Positions 52,700 to 61,598 of a stretch of 64,000 nucleotides of DNA are shown piece after piece. The stretch is from NCBI RefSeq assembly GCF_002906165.1, contig NZ_PPCN01000010.1:1-64000 (forward strand), written 5' to 3'. The position numbers and the translations under genes were made by a program. The DNA is from Roseibium marinum (GTDB taxonomy: Bacteria > Pseudomonadota > Alphaproteobacteria > Rhizobiales > Stappiaceae). The notes beneath the pieces are model-generated. The model did no database searches, had not been told where the DNA came from, and saw nothing but the letters and a program-made list of their open reading frames with translations. Positions within the stretch are counted from its first letter, which is position 1. Each line of letters starts with the position of its first letter.

Positions 52700-53416
52700 T
52701 CATCCCACCCGTTTCGGCAGCTCGAAAGCCGCCGCCTGTCCGTCTTCCAGTTCGTTCGTCTGCTTGCCGTAGCTTTTGAACTTCTTGAGTATATTTGCCA
52801 TTTCCGTGGCATCTAGAATGACAGGGTCACCAAGCGTCAGCGCGGACAGATACTGATCGGCGAGGTCCTCCACCCCTTCCGCGACCGACAACGCCTTGCC
52901 GAGGGTCGGACCGCCCGCGATCTGGCCGTGATTGGCGAGCAGGCAGGCGTTGCGCTCTCCCAGCGCGGCAGCCATCGCCTCCGACAGCGCCCTGGTGCCG
53001 AAAGTGGCATAATCGGCGCATTCGATCCGGTCGCCGCCCGCCAGAGCCACCATATAGTGGAACGCGGGTATGCCGCGACGATGGCAGGCAAGCGCCGTCG
53101 CGCGCGGGCTGTGGCAATGAACGACGGCACCGCAGGCCGGTTTAGCCAGGTAAAAATCAAGATGCATGCGCCATTCGGAAGACGGCAGGACATCTCCCCG
53201 GTAGCAGCCGTCCAGATCCATCGCGACGATCTTGTCTTCCCTCAGGTCCTCGTAAGGCGTCCCGGAGGGCGTCACCAGAAAACCGGAATTTATGCGTGCA
53301 CTGACATTGCCGGACGTGCCCTTGGTGAGACCGAGCCGGGAGAGCGCACGCGCCGTTTCGATAATCTCACGCCGCACGTCAGGGCCGTCGGCGGGAAAGC
53401 TAGAATTTTCGGACAT
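52700..53416 (-). CDS. Class II aldolase/adducin-family protein
   Basis: A 238-residue zinc aldolase of the L-fuculose-phosphate aldolase type. The phosphate-binding motif is GLTKGTSGNVSARINSGFLVTPSG. The catalytic Glu is in LPSSEWRMHLDFY, and the zinc ligands are the two His of VVHCHSPRATALA and the His of LLANHGQIAGG. It cleaves or decarboxylates a phosphorylated sugar or sugar acid; the substrate is unknown. I start at ATG 53416, which gives the normal length; the frame is open upstream to 53743 without similarity. It is coupled to the ROK kinase behind it, suggesting a kinase-aldolase pair. Confidence 0.87.
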   Translation of the reverse strand: MSENSSFPADGPDVRREIIETARALSRLGLTKGTSGNVSARINSGFLVTPSGTPYEDLREDKIVAMDLDGCYRGDVLPSSEWRMHLDFYLAKPACGAVVHCHSPRATALACHRRGIPAFHYMVALAGGDRIECADYATFGTRALSEAMAAALGERNACLLANHGQIAGGPTLGKALSVAEGVEDLADQYLSALTLGDPVILDATEMANILKKFKSYGKQTNELEDGQAAAFELPKRVG

Positions 53417-53582
53417 TTGGGCCTTCAGACTGGATTCGGCGAATACAGGAGCAGGTGGGTTGCGGAACCGGTACCCCGGTTCAGACCCTAATTGACAGAG
53501 CTCGGGTTGCGTTTTCAAGACTTTGGTTTGATATATCGCGAACCTTGCCCCGGCAACAGATGGCGCGGTGGAAACGGACTGA

Positions 53583-54539
53583 ATGGCAGGCTGGACGGAC
53601 AGGATAAGGCAGTTGCTTTCTCGGGATGCGGTACAGGACCGCGACCTGGAGGAAAAAAAACGGCCAATCCGGAGAACCGGCCCTGGGTCGAACGCCCCGC
53701 ACTGGGCTGTGGAGGAGAGCGATCCGGCGACCGCATCCGGCAAGTCCGCTACGGCTGGTCAAAAGACCGGGCAGCCCCGAAAATCGCAGTTTGTCACCCA
53801 CTATTATGTTTGGGGAACGCTGGCGTTTTTGCTGCTGGGCTCCGCCTCGGGCGTGCTGGTCTGGCGGCTGAAGCAAGGTCCGGGTGCCGAAGCGACAGGA
53901 CCGCGCCTCAGTGACCCGCTTTTGCCATTGGGCGACCGGGAACGGGAGGAACTGCTCAATCCGTCGCCGGAACTCAGCGCGGAGCTGAAACGCGGCTTTC
54001 ATGGCAAACCCTCGGCGCTCTGCGCCGAACTGCATGATCTCGGGCTGGAAAATCCGGGCTGGAAGAGAGCGCCCTTCCAGCCCGACCGCTGGCAGTGCGC
54101 TTCAGATCTGGTGGCGCTGACCACGCCAAGCGTCGATTACGGCTCCACGACGCTGTTTTTCCTGCTCCGGGGCCCTTCGCAAGACAAGATCGACTATCTG
54201 CGTCTGAAACTGGTTGTCGAGGACCCGAAGCAGAAACAGATCGGGCTGGACGCCGTCTGGCTCGTGATCGATGCTCTGGCCACCCGCTACGGCTGGACGG
54301 TTCCCGGCCCGTTCCGGCAAGCGATATCCGGATTTGAGAAGCTGGAGACCATCCATCGGGGTGTCAGACTGTCGGTCGCCCCGGAGGACCCTAAACTGAC
54401 CGGGGATCCGTGGGCTGGCCGCCGTCTCAACATCATCCTGAATTTCGGCGAGCCGGACCTGATCCGGCCCGCCGACCGTTTCGAAAAAGCGCCGCCTCTG
54501 GAAAGCGGCTGGAGTGTCGAACAACCTGGATCGCGGTGA
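53583..54539 (+). CDS. Single-pass membrane protein, possibly DUF6030
   Basis: A 318-residue protein with a charged cytoplasmic N terminus, one TM segment (YYVWGTLAFLLLGSASGVLVW, about 77-97) and a periplasmic domain. That domain has HGKPSALCAELHDLGLENPGWKR, WQCASDLVAL (two Cys that may pair), TTLFFLLRGPSQDKIDYLRLKL and ALATRYGWTVPGPFRQAISG. I recall this pattern from a family called DUF6030 in related bacteria, but the name is uncertain and the function unknown. It is divergent from the aldolase gene and convergent with pirin, only 4 nt away. The start at 53583 is ATG; an extension is not supported. Confidence 0.65.
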   Translation: MAGWTDRIRQLLSRDAVQDRDLEEKKRPIRRTGPGSNAPHWAVEESDPATASGKSATAGQKTGQPRKSQFVTHYYVWGTLAFLLLGSASGVLVWRLKQGPGAEATGPRLSDPLLPLGDREREELLNPSPELSAELKRGFHGKPSALCAELHDLGLENPGWKRAPFQPDRWQCASDLVALTTPSVDYGSTTLFFLLRGPSQDKIDYLRLKLVVEDPKQKQIGLDAVWLVIDALATRYGWTVPGPFRQAISGFEKLETIHRGVRLSVAPEDPKLTGDPWAGRRLNIILNFGEPDLIRPADRFEKAPPLESGWSVEQPGSR

Positions 54540-54543
54540 ACCT

Positions 54544-55470
54544 TCAGCGGTCCGGCAAGGGAATAAACTCTTCGGCGTCGCCCGGAACGGTGTCGAAACG
54601 TCCGCGCCGCCAGTCTTCCTTCGCCTGTTCGATCCGCTCCTTGGAGGAAGAGACGAAATTCCACCAGATGTAACGCCGTCCGTCCATCGGCTCGCCGCCG
54701 AGAACCACAAAACGCGCCGCCTCCGGTGTGTTATTCTCGACCACCAGATGATCGCCCGCCTTGAAAACCAGCAACTGGGCCGGATCGAAGCTCTGGCCGG
54801 CGATGCTGATCCGCCCGGATACCGTATAAAGGCCGCGCTCTTCCCAGCCCGCGTCGAGCGGAATTTTCGCGCCGGGCTCCAGCGAGATATCGGCATAAAA
54901 CATGTCCGAGGCCGTCTGGACCGGAGCCTTGTGTCCGAAAAGCTGGCCGGCAATCAGCTTGACGGAAGCTCCCTTGTCGGAAAATTCCGGCTGCGCGTCC
55001 GCGCCGAAATGTTGAAAGGCCGGTGCGCCTTCCTCCAGATGTTTCGGCAGGGCGACCCAGCTTTGCAGGCCGAACAGCGGTCGCTTTTCAAGCCGGCGCT
55101 CCGCCCGCTCGCGTTCGGAATGGACGATGCCCTTGCCCGCGCTCATCCAGTTCAGCGCTCCGGGCGTGATTGCGATTTCGGTGCCGAGACTGTCGCGGTG
55201 ATACATTTCCCCCTCGAACAGGTAGGTGACCGTCGCAAGGCCGATATGCGGGTGCGGCCGCACATCGATGCCGCCGCCGACAAGCAGTTCGGCCGGCCCC
55301 ATCTGGTCGAAGAAGATGAACGGGCCGACCATCCGGCGCCGCGCGGAGGGCAGGGCCCGGCGAACCGAGAAGCCGCCGAGATCGGAGGTCCGCGGGACGA
55401 TAATGGTCTCGACCGGATCGCAACTTGCGGCGTCTCCGGCGACTGGGTCGGGGGTATTCAACCAGCTCAT
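54544..55470 (-). CDS. Pirin family protein
   Basis: A 308-residue bicupin. The N-terminal cupin has the pirin signature: RRMVGPFIFFDQMGPAEL, then DVRPHPHIGLATVTYLFEGEMYHRDSLG (His ligands; the metal is usually Fe), WMSAGKGIVHSER (later His and Glu). The C-terminal cupin is the degenerate Pirin_C domain with FEKAG-like LVFKAGDHLVVEN. Some pirins are quercetin 2,3-dioxygenases, others regulate enzymes such as pyruvate dehydrogenase. The start is ATG 55470, after GGAGAGG; the longer frame to 55686 overlaps the divergent P-loop gene and is rejected. Confidence 0.9.
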   Translation of the reverse strand: MSWLNTPDPVAGDAASCDPVETIIVPRTSDLGGFSVRRALPSARRRMVGPFIFFDQMGPAELLVGGGIDVRPHPHIGLATVTYLFEGEMYHRDSLGTEIAITPGALNWMSAGKGIVHSERERAERRLEKRPLFGLQSWVALPKHLEEGAPAFQHFGADAQPEFSDKGASVKLIAGQLFGHKAPVQTASDMFYADISLEPGAKIPLDAGWEERGLYTVSGRISIAGQSFDPAQLLVFKAGDHLVVENNTPEAARFVVLGGEPMDGRRYIWWNFVSSSKERIEQAKEDWRRGRFDTVPGDAEEFIPLPDR

Positions 55471-55618
55471 CTGCCTCTCCTTGAATATCAATGCGCGTCT
55501 GGAGATCAGATAAGAACTTCTCCGTAATAATGTCCATTGAACAGTGTGTTTGCGTCTTTTCATTCTTGCAAGGACCGTTATAAAGGCCGGCCTTTCCTGC
55601 AAATCTCGGTGACTTTTC

Positions 55619-56143
55619 ATGAAACGCGTCATGATCGTCGGTGCCCCCGGATCCGGCAAAAGCATGCTCGCGATCGCGCTTGGCAAGAAAACCGGCCTGC
55701 CGGTCCATCACATGGACAAGATCCACTATAAGCCGGGCTGGGTCGCACGCACGAAAGCGGAAAAGGACAGGCTCACTCACGAAGTGCATGTCCAGGATCG
55801 CTGGATATTAGAAGGCGGACATTCAAACACTTACGGGGAACGGCTCGCCCGCGCCGACACCTTCATCTGGCTTGATATGCCCGTTGGCGTCCGTTTGTTC
55901 CGCGTATTGCGCCGATCCGCGAAATATTATGGCCAAAGCCGCCCGGACCTTCCGGACGGCTGTGTGGAACCTTTCAATCTTGAAACCTTCGAGTTCCTTC
56001 ATTCCATCTGGCGGACCCGTCACAGCGCCCGGCGCAAGTTGGAGGCCATTTTTAGCGCGCCGCCGGCGCATCTGTCGGTCCACCGGCTGGAAACTCACGC
56101 GGACGTCCGGCAATACCTGGCCGGTCTCGCAGACGGGTACTGA
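55619..56143 (+). CDS. P-loop NTPase of the FlaR/topology-modulation (adenylate kinase-like) type
   Basis: A 174-residue small NTPase. The Walker A motif is VMIVGAPGSGKSMLAIALGKK at the N terminus. The pattern HHMDKIHYKPGW after it, WILEGGHSNTYGERLARADTFIWLDMP and RVLRRSAKYYGQSRPDLPDGC match the group annotated as topology modulation protein FlaR, relatives of nucleoside-monophosphate kinases. The real substrate is unknown. The ATG at 55619 has no clear Shine-Dalgarno; a 14-bp palindrome, AAAGGCCGGCCTTT, lies at 55582-55595 in the short leader. thiE follows 84 nt downstream on the same strand. Confidence 0.78.
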   Translation: MKRVMIVGAPGSGKSMLAIALGKKTGLPVHHMDKIHYKPGWVARTKAEKDRLTHEVHVQDRWILEGGHSNTYGERLARADTFIWLDMPVGVRLFRVLRRSAKYYGQSRPDLPDGCVEPFNLETFEFLHSIWRTRHSARRKLEAIFSAPPAHLSVHRLETHADVRQYLAGLADGY

Positions 56144-56227
56144 TACCGTGCTCCCGCCTTGACAGCGGGGGCGCCGGGCGACATGGCAGGTCCGGCAACA
56201 TCTTTTTACCGGCAGGGCGGCGCTAAC

Positions 56228-56833
56228 ATGAAACTCGATCCTTTTTATCCTCTCGTCGACAGCTCCGGATGGATCGAACGGCTTGTCCCGCTCGGCGTCA
56301 AGCTGGTTCAACTGCGCATCAAGGACATGCCGGAAGCCGAATTGCGCCGGGAAATCGCTGTTTCGAACGCGATCTGCGAAGATCATGGTTGCCGGTTGAT
56401 CGTCAACGACCACTGGCAACTCGCCATCGAGGAAGGCTGCGATTTCGTCCATCTGGGTCAGGAGGATCTGGCCGATGCGGACGTCAGGGCCATCCGCAAG
56501 GCCGGTCTTCGTCTTGGCGTTTCCACCCATGACGGCGAAGAATTGGAAACGGCGCTGTCGGTCGATCCGGACTATGTCGCGCTGGGGCCGGTCTATCCGA
56601 CCGGTTCGAAGGAGCTCAAATGGGCACCGCAGGGGCTGGAAAAGATCGGCGGCTGGAAACGGCAGATCGGCGGACTGCCCCTTGTGGCCATTGGCGGCCT
56701 TACTTTGGAGCGGGTGTCGGGCGTTTTTGAAAACGGCGCCGACGTGGCGGCCGTCATTTCCGACGTCACCGGCAACCGGGATCCGGAAGCCCGGACACGG
56801 GAGTGGCTTTCGCTGACGGAAAAATGGCGATGA
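56228..56833 (+). CDS. thiE: Thiamine-phosphate synthase
   Basis: A 201-residue TIM-barrel enzyme that joins the pyrimidine and thiazole phosphates to give thiamine phosphate. Motifs are VKLVQLRIKDMPEAEL, RLIVNDHWQLAIEEGCDFVHLGQEDL, LGVSTHDGEELETAL, DYVALGPVYPTGSKELKWAPQG (pyrophosphate site) and VAIGGLTLERVSGVFENGADVAAVISDV. It is somewhat short but complete. The start is ATG 56228; the frame is open to 56159, but that part is unlike the family. No TPP riboswitch is visible upstream and no other thiamine genes are near. Confidence 0.88.
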   Translation: MKLDPFYPLVDSSGWIERLVPLGVKLVQLRIKDMPEAELRREIAVSNAICEDHGCRLIVNDHWQLAIEEGCDFVHLGQEDLADADVRAIRKAGLRLGVSTHDGEELETALSVDPDYVALGPVYPTGSKELKWAPQGLEKIGGWKRQIGGLPLVAIGGLTLERVSGVFENGADVAAVISDVTGNRDPEARTREWLSLTEKWR

Positions 56834-56878
56834 AGGCAGAATTGCCCGATCCAGACGATTTTCGGTTCTGGCAGTCTT

Positions 56879-57760
56879 TCAGGCGAATATCGCTTTATCG
56901 TGCGCGACCTGATCGCGCAGGAAGTCCTGGACGGCGGCCACGTGGCGCAGCGGACGGGAGCTTTCATGGGTCACCATCCAGTAGGCCCGGCGGATCTTGA
57001 TCTCCGGCAGAACCGCTACAAGGCTGGGATCAGCGCGCGCGATGAAATCGTGCAGGATGCCGATGCCCGCGCCCGCGCGCACCGCCTCGGTCTGGCCGAG
57101 GGCGGAGGCGATTTCGAACCGGGCCGACCAGTCGCGCGTTATTTCCGTGCCGTAGCTGAGCGAAGGGGAATAAAGAATATCCTCCACATAGCCGATCAGA
57201 TCGTGCGCGCTTAAATCGCCTGCTGTCCCGGGCGTGCCGCGCCGGTCGAGATAAGCCCGGGAGGCGTAGAGACCGAGCGCGTAATCCACCAGTTTGCCCG
57301 CAACGAGGCGCCCGGTTTCCGGCCGGTCGACCGTTACCGCAATGTCGGCTTCGCGCCGCGACAGCGAGAAGGAGCGGGGCATTGGAACGAGCTGGATCGT
57401 CAGGCCGGGATGTCTTTCCGTGAGCTTGCCCAGGCGGGGTGCAAGATAGGCGACCCCGAACCCGTCCGGCGCGCCAATGCGCACGGTGCCGCTAATGCCG
57501 GGCGTATCGCCGCCGAGATCGGCCTGCGCGGCAACGGCCTCCGCTTCCATCCGCTCCGCCCGTTCAAAGAAACGGTCGCCGCTTTCGGTCAGGACACATC
57601 CGGACGTTGATCGGTCGAACAGCCGTGCGCCCAGGCTCTCCTCCAGGGACGTAAGCCTTCGGGCGACGGTGGCGTGATTGACGCCAAGCCGTCGTGCAGC
57701 CGCCAGGATCTGGCCCGTGCGGGCAATGGCAAGGAATACGCGGATATCGTCCCAGTTCAT
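56879..57760 (-). CDS. LysR-family transcriptional regulator
   Basis: A 293-residue LysR protein. The N-terminal HTH is WDDIRVFLAIARTGQILAAARRLGVNHATVARRLTSLEESLGARLFDR. The effector domain follows, with GTVRIGAPDGFGVAYLAPRL and AVRAGAGIGILHDFIARADPSL. It is divergent from mmsA, 297 bp away, and is its likely regulator, though the spacer also carries a dispersed repeat and no clear T-N11-A site was found. I start at ATG 57760, right at the HTH; the frame is open to 57820 but only through the repeat. Confidence 0.9.
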   Translation of the reverse strand: MNWDDIRVFLAIARTGQILAAARRLGVNHATVARRLTSLEESLGARLFDRSTSGCVLTESGDRFFERAERMEAEAVAAQADLGGDTPGISGTVRIGAPDGFGVAYLAPRLGKLTERHPGLTIQLVPMPRSFSLSRREADIAVTVDRPETGRLVAGKLVDYALGLYASRAYLDRRGTPGTAGDLSAHDLIGYVEDILYSPSLSYGTEITRDWSARFEIASALGQTEAVRAGAGIGILHDFIARADPSLVAVLPEIKIRRAYWMVTHESSRPLRHVAAVQDFLRDQVAHDKAIFA

Positions 57761-57785
57761 GATCAGCCGGTCCGGTTGCGGTGTT

Positions 57786-57899
57786 GGTCCCTCATCACCG
57801 GGCTTGACCCGGTGATCCAAGCCGTTTTCTCTCCAGGGGGAAGCATTTCCAGGAGGCGAGGCCGAGGCATGGAGTGCCGGATCAAGCCCGGCAATGACG
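57786..57899. repeat. Dispersed repeat, copy E, in the lysR/mmsA spacer
   Basis: The segment begins with the near-palindrome ATCACCGGGCTTGACCCGGTGAT (about 57789-57811; arms ATCACCGGG and CCCGGTGAT). It ends with GGATCAAGCCCGGCAATGAC (57879-57898), which recurs with two mismatches at 18058-18077. The remaining spacer (57900-58057) is AT-rich and should hold the mmsA promoter. Confidence 0.6.
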
Positions 57900-58057
57900 G
57901 AAACATATGAGACGTCTTTGTACCATAACTATAAAAAACGCACAACAGATACGGAAAACTGCGGCTTGTTTATTGCAAAAATAAAAGTCAAAAAGACAGA
58001 GAATTAAAAGCCAGAAACAGGGTCTGCGCGCGGCAGGGCTTATGGGAGAAACGCAAA

Positions 58058-59557
58058 ATGCAGAAAATCGGTCATTTTATCGGCGGCAAGCATGTGGATG
58101 GTACATCCGGCCGTTTCGCGGATGTCTATAATCCGGCCACCGGCGAGGTGCAGGCTCAGGTCGCGCTCGCCAGCCAGCAGGAAATGGACGCGGCCATCGC
58201 CAATGCCGCTGCCGCGCAGCCGGCCTGGGCGGCCACCAACCCGCAGCGCCGTGCCCGCGTCATGATGAAATTCGTCGACCTGCTCAACCGCGACATGGAC
58301 AAGCTGGCCGAAGCGCTCTCACGTGAACACGGCAAGACCCTGCCGGACGCCAAGGGCGATGTGATCCGCGGCCTGGAAGTCGCGGAATTCTGCATCGGTG
58401 CCCCGCATCTCCTCAAGGGTGAATTCTCCGAGGGCGCGGGTCCGGGCATCGACATGTATTCCATGCGCCAGCCGCTCGGCGTCGTCGCCGGCATCACGCC
58501 GTTCAACTTCCCGGCGATGATCCCGATGTGGAAATTCTGCCCGGCGATCGCCGCCGGCAATGCCTTCATTTTGAAGCCTTCCGAGCGCGATCCGTCCGTG
58601 CCGATCATGCTCGCCGAACTGATGATCGAGGCCGGTCTGCCCGCCGGTATCCTGAACGTCGTCAACGGCGACAAGAGCGCTGTGGACGCAATCCTGGACG
58701 ACGAGACCATTCAGGCCGTCGGCTTTGTCGGCTCCACGCCTATCGCGCAATATGTCTACTCGCGCGCAACGGCCTCCGGCAAACGGGCGCAGTGCTTCGG
58801 CGGCGCGAAAAACCACATGATCATTATGCCGGATGCCGACATGGATCAGGCCGCCGACGCGCTGATCGGCGCGGGCTACGGCGCGGCCGGTGAACGCTGC
58901 ATGGCGGTTTCCGTCGCGGTTCCGGTCGGGGAAAGCACCGCCGACGCACTGATCGAAAAGCTGACGCCGAAGATCGAAGCCCTGAAGATCGGTCCCTACA
59001 CGGCCGGCAACGACGTCGATTTCGGTCCGCTGGTCACCAGGGAAGCCCTGGCGCGCGTCAAGGGCCTTGTCGAGCAGGGCATCAAGGAAGGGGCTAAGCT
59101 CGTTGTCGACGGCCGCGACTTCTCCATGCAGGGCTATGAGGACGGTTTCTTCATGGGTGGTTGCCTGTTCGATAATGTCACCAGGGACATGGACATCTAC
59201 AAGACCGAAATCTTCGGCCCGGTTCTCTCCGTTGTCCGCGCGAAGGACTATGAGGAAGCCCTCGACCTGCCGATGAGCCACGAGTACGGCAACGGCACGG
59301 CGATCTTTACCCGTGACGGCGATACGGCGCGCGATTTCGCCTCGCGCATCAATATCGGCATGGTCGGCATCAACGTGCCGATCCCGGTGCCGCTCGCCTA
59401 TCACACCTTCGGCGGCTGGAAGAAATCCGGCTTCGGTGATCTCAACCAGCACGGTTCGGACGGGTTCAAGTTCTACACCCGTACCAAGACCGTCACCTCC
59501 CGCTGGCCGTCCGGCCTGAAGGATGGCGCCGAGTTCTCCATTCCGACGATGAAGTAA
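58058..59557 (+). CDS. mmsA: CoA-acylating methylmalonate-semialdehyde dehydrogenase
   Basis: A 499-residue aldehyde dehydrogenase. The N-terminal IGHFIGGKHVDGTSGRFADVYNPATG, the cofactor-binding FILKPSERDPSVPIML and NVVNGDKSAVDAILDD, FVGSTPIAQYVY, and the catalytic Cys in GYGAAGERCMAVSVAVPVG are typical of MmsA/IolA. The end (GGWKKSGFGDLNQHGSDGFKFYT) is also characteristic. It oxidises (methyl)malonate semialdehyde to propionyl- or acetyl-CoA in valine, beta-alanine or inositol breakdown. No mmsB or iol genes are adjacent. The start is ATG 58058, with GGGAGAA at 58044-58050. An intrinsic terminator follows. Confidence 0.94.
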   Translation: MQKIGHFIGGKHVDGTSGRFADVYNPATGEVQAQVALASQQEMDAAIANAAAAQPAWAATNPQRRARVMMKFVDLLNRDMDKLAEALSREHGKTLPDAKGDVIRGLEVAEFCIGAPHLLKGEFSEGAGPGIDMYSMRQPLGVVAGITPFNFPAMIPMWKFCPAIAAGNAFILKPSERDPSVPIMLAELMIEAGLPAGILNVVNGDKSAVDAILDDETIQAVGFVGSTPIAQYVYSRATASGKRAQCFGGAKNHMIIMPDADMDQAADALIGAGYGAAGERCMAVSVAVPVGESTADALIEKLTPKIEALKIGPYTAGNDVDFGPLVTREALARVKGLVEQGIKEGAKLVVDGRDFSMQGYEDGFFMGGCLFDNVTRDMDIYKTEIFGPVLSVVRAKDYEEALDLPMSHEYGNGTAIFTRDGDTARDFASRINIGMVGINVPIPVPLAYHTFGGWKKSGFGDLNQHGSDGFKFYTRTKTVTSRWPSGLKDGAEFSIPTMK

Positions 59558-59611
59558 GATCGGACCAGCCTGCTTTCTGCTGAAGGCAGGAAGGTTCAGA
59601 AAATTTTGAGA

Positions 59612-59641
59612 GGGCGGCGCAATCGCGTCGCCCCTTTTTTG
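59612..59641 (+). terminator. Rho-independent terminator of mmsA
   Basis: GGGCGGCGC (59612-59620), loop AATC, GCGTCGCCC (59625-59633) with one G-T pair, followed by CTTTTTTG. The stem and T-run lie 54 nt after the mmsA stop and form a classical intrinsic terminator. Confidence 0.88.
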
Positions 59642-59732
59642 TTTTCCGCAGGTCTTTCTGCACTCCTGACCTGACCCGTTTCCTTGTGGAACTCGAAATA
59701 CAGGCGCGGTAAGACGGGAGGGCGGGGAAACC

Positions 59733-61598
59733 GTGGCAATGTGCCACTTGAATTCGCCGGGGGAGCGCGACATCACATTTGCGATGCTAAAGAGATTGAC
59801 TTCACAGACACCCGGAGCGGGAGAGACGGCGCAGCGGCAAGCAAATGCCGCTATCGGTCAGCCGCTCGCAAGTGAGGGGCACAGCCTGCGCCGGACCGGC
59901 TACCTCCTCGGGATGTCCGATCTGCTGTGGATCCCGCAAGCCGGATTGATCTCAATTGCCCTTGGAGCAATGCTGGCGGACCTCTTTGGGGCCGGAGCAA
60001 CCAGCCCTCAATCCGCATCGGTTTCCGGTCAGCTTCTCGTGATCGTCGCGGGCCTGGTCTGCCTCGCGGTGCTCAGGATGCTTTTGCAGAACCGCGCACT
60101 GAACGGCGCCCGCCGCATTGCGCGCAAGATCCAGAGCCGGGCGAGGGCGGACATCCTGCGGGTGGCGGTGGAGCGGTCCCCCGCCGCGGTTTTTCCCGCG
60201 TCGGGCGTTTTCGCGGCCCAGATCACCGAACAGGTCGATCTTCTCGGGCCCTATTACCGCAATTATGTCCCGCAAGTCATGCGCCTGAAACTGGTGCCGC
60301 TGGCGATCGTTCTTGTTACGGTCTGGTTCAGCTGGCTGGCCGCGCTGATCCTTTTGATTTGCGGACCGCTGATCCCCGTCTTCATGGCGCTCATCGGAAT
60401 GCGGGCGAAAGCCGCGAGCGCGGCGCAGCAGGAAGAACTGACCCGATTGAGCGGTATACTTCTGGACCGTATCCGCGGACTGGAAACGCTGGTCCTGTTC
60501 GGCGCGGCCGAACGCACCGAAGACGATATCCGCTCCGCCGGAGAGCGCTTCCGGCTCGGAACCATGCGCGTTCTCAAGATCGCCTTCCTGTCCTCCACCG
60601 TCCTGGAGCTGTTTTCCGCGCTCGGCATCGCGTTTTGCGCGGTCTATGTCGGGTTTTCGCTGCTGGGAGATATTGAGTTCGGCACCTGGGGCGCCCCGTT
60701 GACCTATTCGGGCGGGCTGTTCGTCCTGCTGCTGGCGCCGGAATTTTTCGCGCCGCTCAGGGCCTATGCCGCGGCCTATCACGACCGCGCCGCCGGTGTG
60801 GCTGCGCTGGAGAAACTGGCGGCACTGATCGAGGAAATCGGACCGGATAGTCCGCAACTGCCTGAATGCATCTCTATGGAAAACCCGGCTGCGGTCGCTG
60901 TGGATGGCATCTCATCGCCGCCGTCGATCCGCTTTTCGGACGTGACGCTCTCCCTTGCGGGGCGGCGGGTCTTCAGGAACATGGATCTTGATGTGGCACC
61001 GGGAGAAACGGTTTTTCTCACCGGACCGAGCGGCAGCGGCAAGACGACCCTTCTGGATTGTCTTCTCGGATTTCATCTGCCCGAGGAGGGGGAAATACGG
61101 ATCGATGGAAAGAGCGCACGGCTGGTTGCCGGTCTTCTGCGCCGCAATGTGATCTGGATCAGCCAGTCCCCGCGTCTCTTCCATGGAAGCCTGAAGGCCA
61201 ATCTGCTCAAGGGGGTGGAGGACGGAGCTCCGGTAAGCGAAGACGACCTCTGGACAGCTCTGCGTCTGGCCGGCGCGGAGGACCTTGTTAGGCGTCTGCC
61301 GCACGGGCTTGCCACCCCGTTGGGGGAAGACGGGTTTGGCCTGTCGGTCGGCGAAATCCGCCGCGTGGCGCTGGCGCGCGCCGCCATGCACCGCAAGGCA
61401 ACACTGGTCCTTGCCGACGAGCCGACCGCGGGTCTCGACGAAGATACAGCGGCCGACGTGATCCGGGGCCTGAAAACCCTCACGGCCGGCCGCACCTCCC
61501 TGATCGCCTCCCATGATCCGGCTGTCCTCGAAATGCCGGGCCGGACCATTGATCTTGCCGAGCTGACGGCCGGAGTGAGGGAGGGGGCCACGCCATGA
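59733..61598 (+). CDS. cydD: Cysteine/glutathione ABC exporter, subunit CydD
   Basis: A 621-residue half-transporter with six N-terminal TM segments and a C-terminal ATPase. The membrane part has the CydD-like YYRNYVPQVMRLKLVPLAIVL, ELTRLSGILLDRIRGLETLVLFGAAERT and LAPEFFAPLRAYAAAYHDRA. The ATPase has Walker A FLTGPSGSGKTTLLD, the variant signature LSVGEIRRVALARAAM and Walker B ATLVLADEPTAGLDE. CydDC exports thiols to the periplasm and is needed for cytochrome bd assembly. The start is uncertain: GTG 59733 (after GGGAGGGCGGGG), ATG 59739 or ATG 59784. It overlaps cydC by 4 nt. Confidence 0.92.
   Translation: MAMCHLNSPGERDITFAMLKRLTSQTPGAGETAQRQANAAIGQPLASEGHSLRRTGYLLGMSDLLWIPQAGLISIALGAMLADLFGAGATSPQSASVSGQLLVIVAGLVCLAVLRMLLQNRALNGARRIARKIQSRARADILRVAVERSPAAVFPASGVFAAQITEQVDLLGPYYRNYVPQVMRLKLVPLAIVLVTVWFSWLAALILLICGPLIPVFMALIGMRAKAASAAQQEELTRLSGILLDRIRGLETLVLFGAAERTEDDIRSAGERFRLGTMRVLKIAFLSSTVLELFSALGIAFCAVYVGFSLLGDIEFGTWGAPLTYSGGLFVLLLAPEFFAPLRAYAAAYHDRAAGVAALEKLAALIEEIGPDSPQLPECISMENPAAVAVDGISSPPSIRFSDVTLSLAGRRVFRNMDLDVAPGETVFLTGPSGSGKTTLLDCLLGFHLPEEGEIRIDGKSARLVAGLLRRNVIWISQSPRLFHGSLKANLLKGVEDGAPVSEDDLWTALRLAGAEDLVRRLPHGLATPLGEDGFGLSVGEIRRVALARAAMHRKATLVLADEPTAGLDEDTAADVIRGLKTLTAGRTSLIASHDPAVLEMPGRTIDLAELTAGVREGATP

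Noticed and set aside
55471-56227. TPP riboswitch upstream of thiE
   Set aside because: I found no THI-box core (such as the CTGAGA element), and thiE is preceded by another gene on the same strand.
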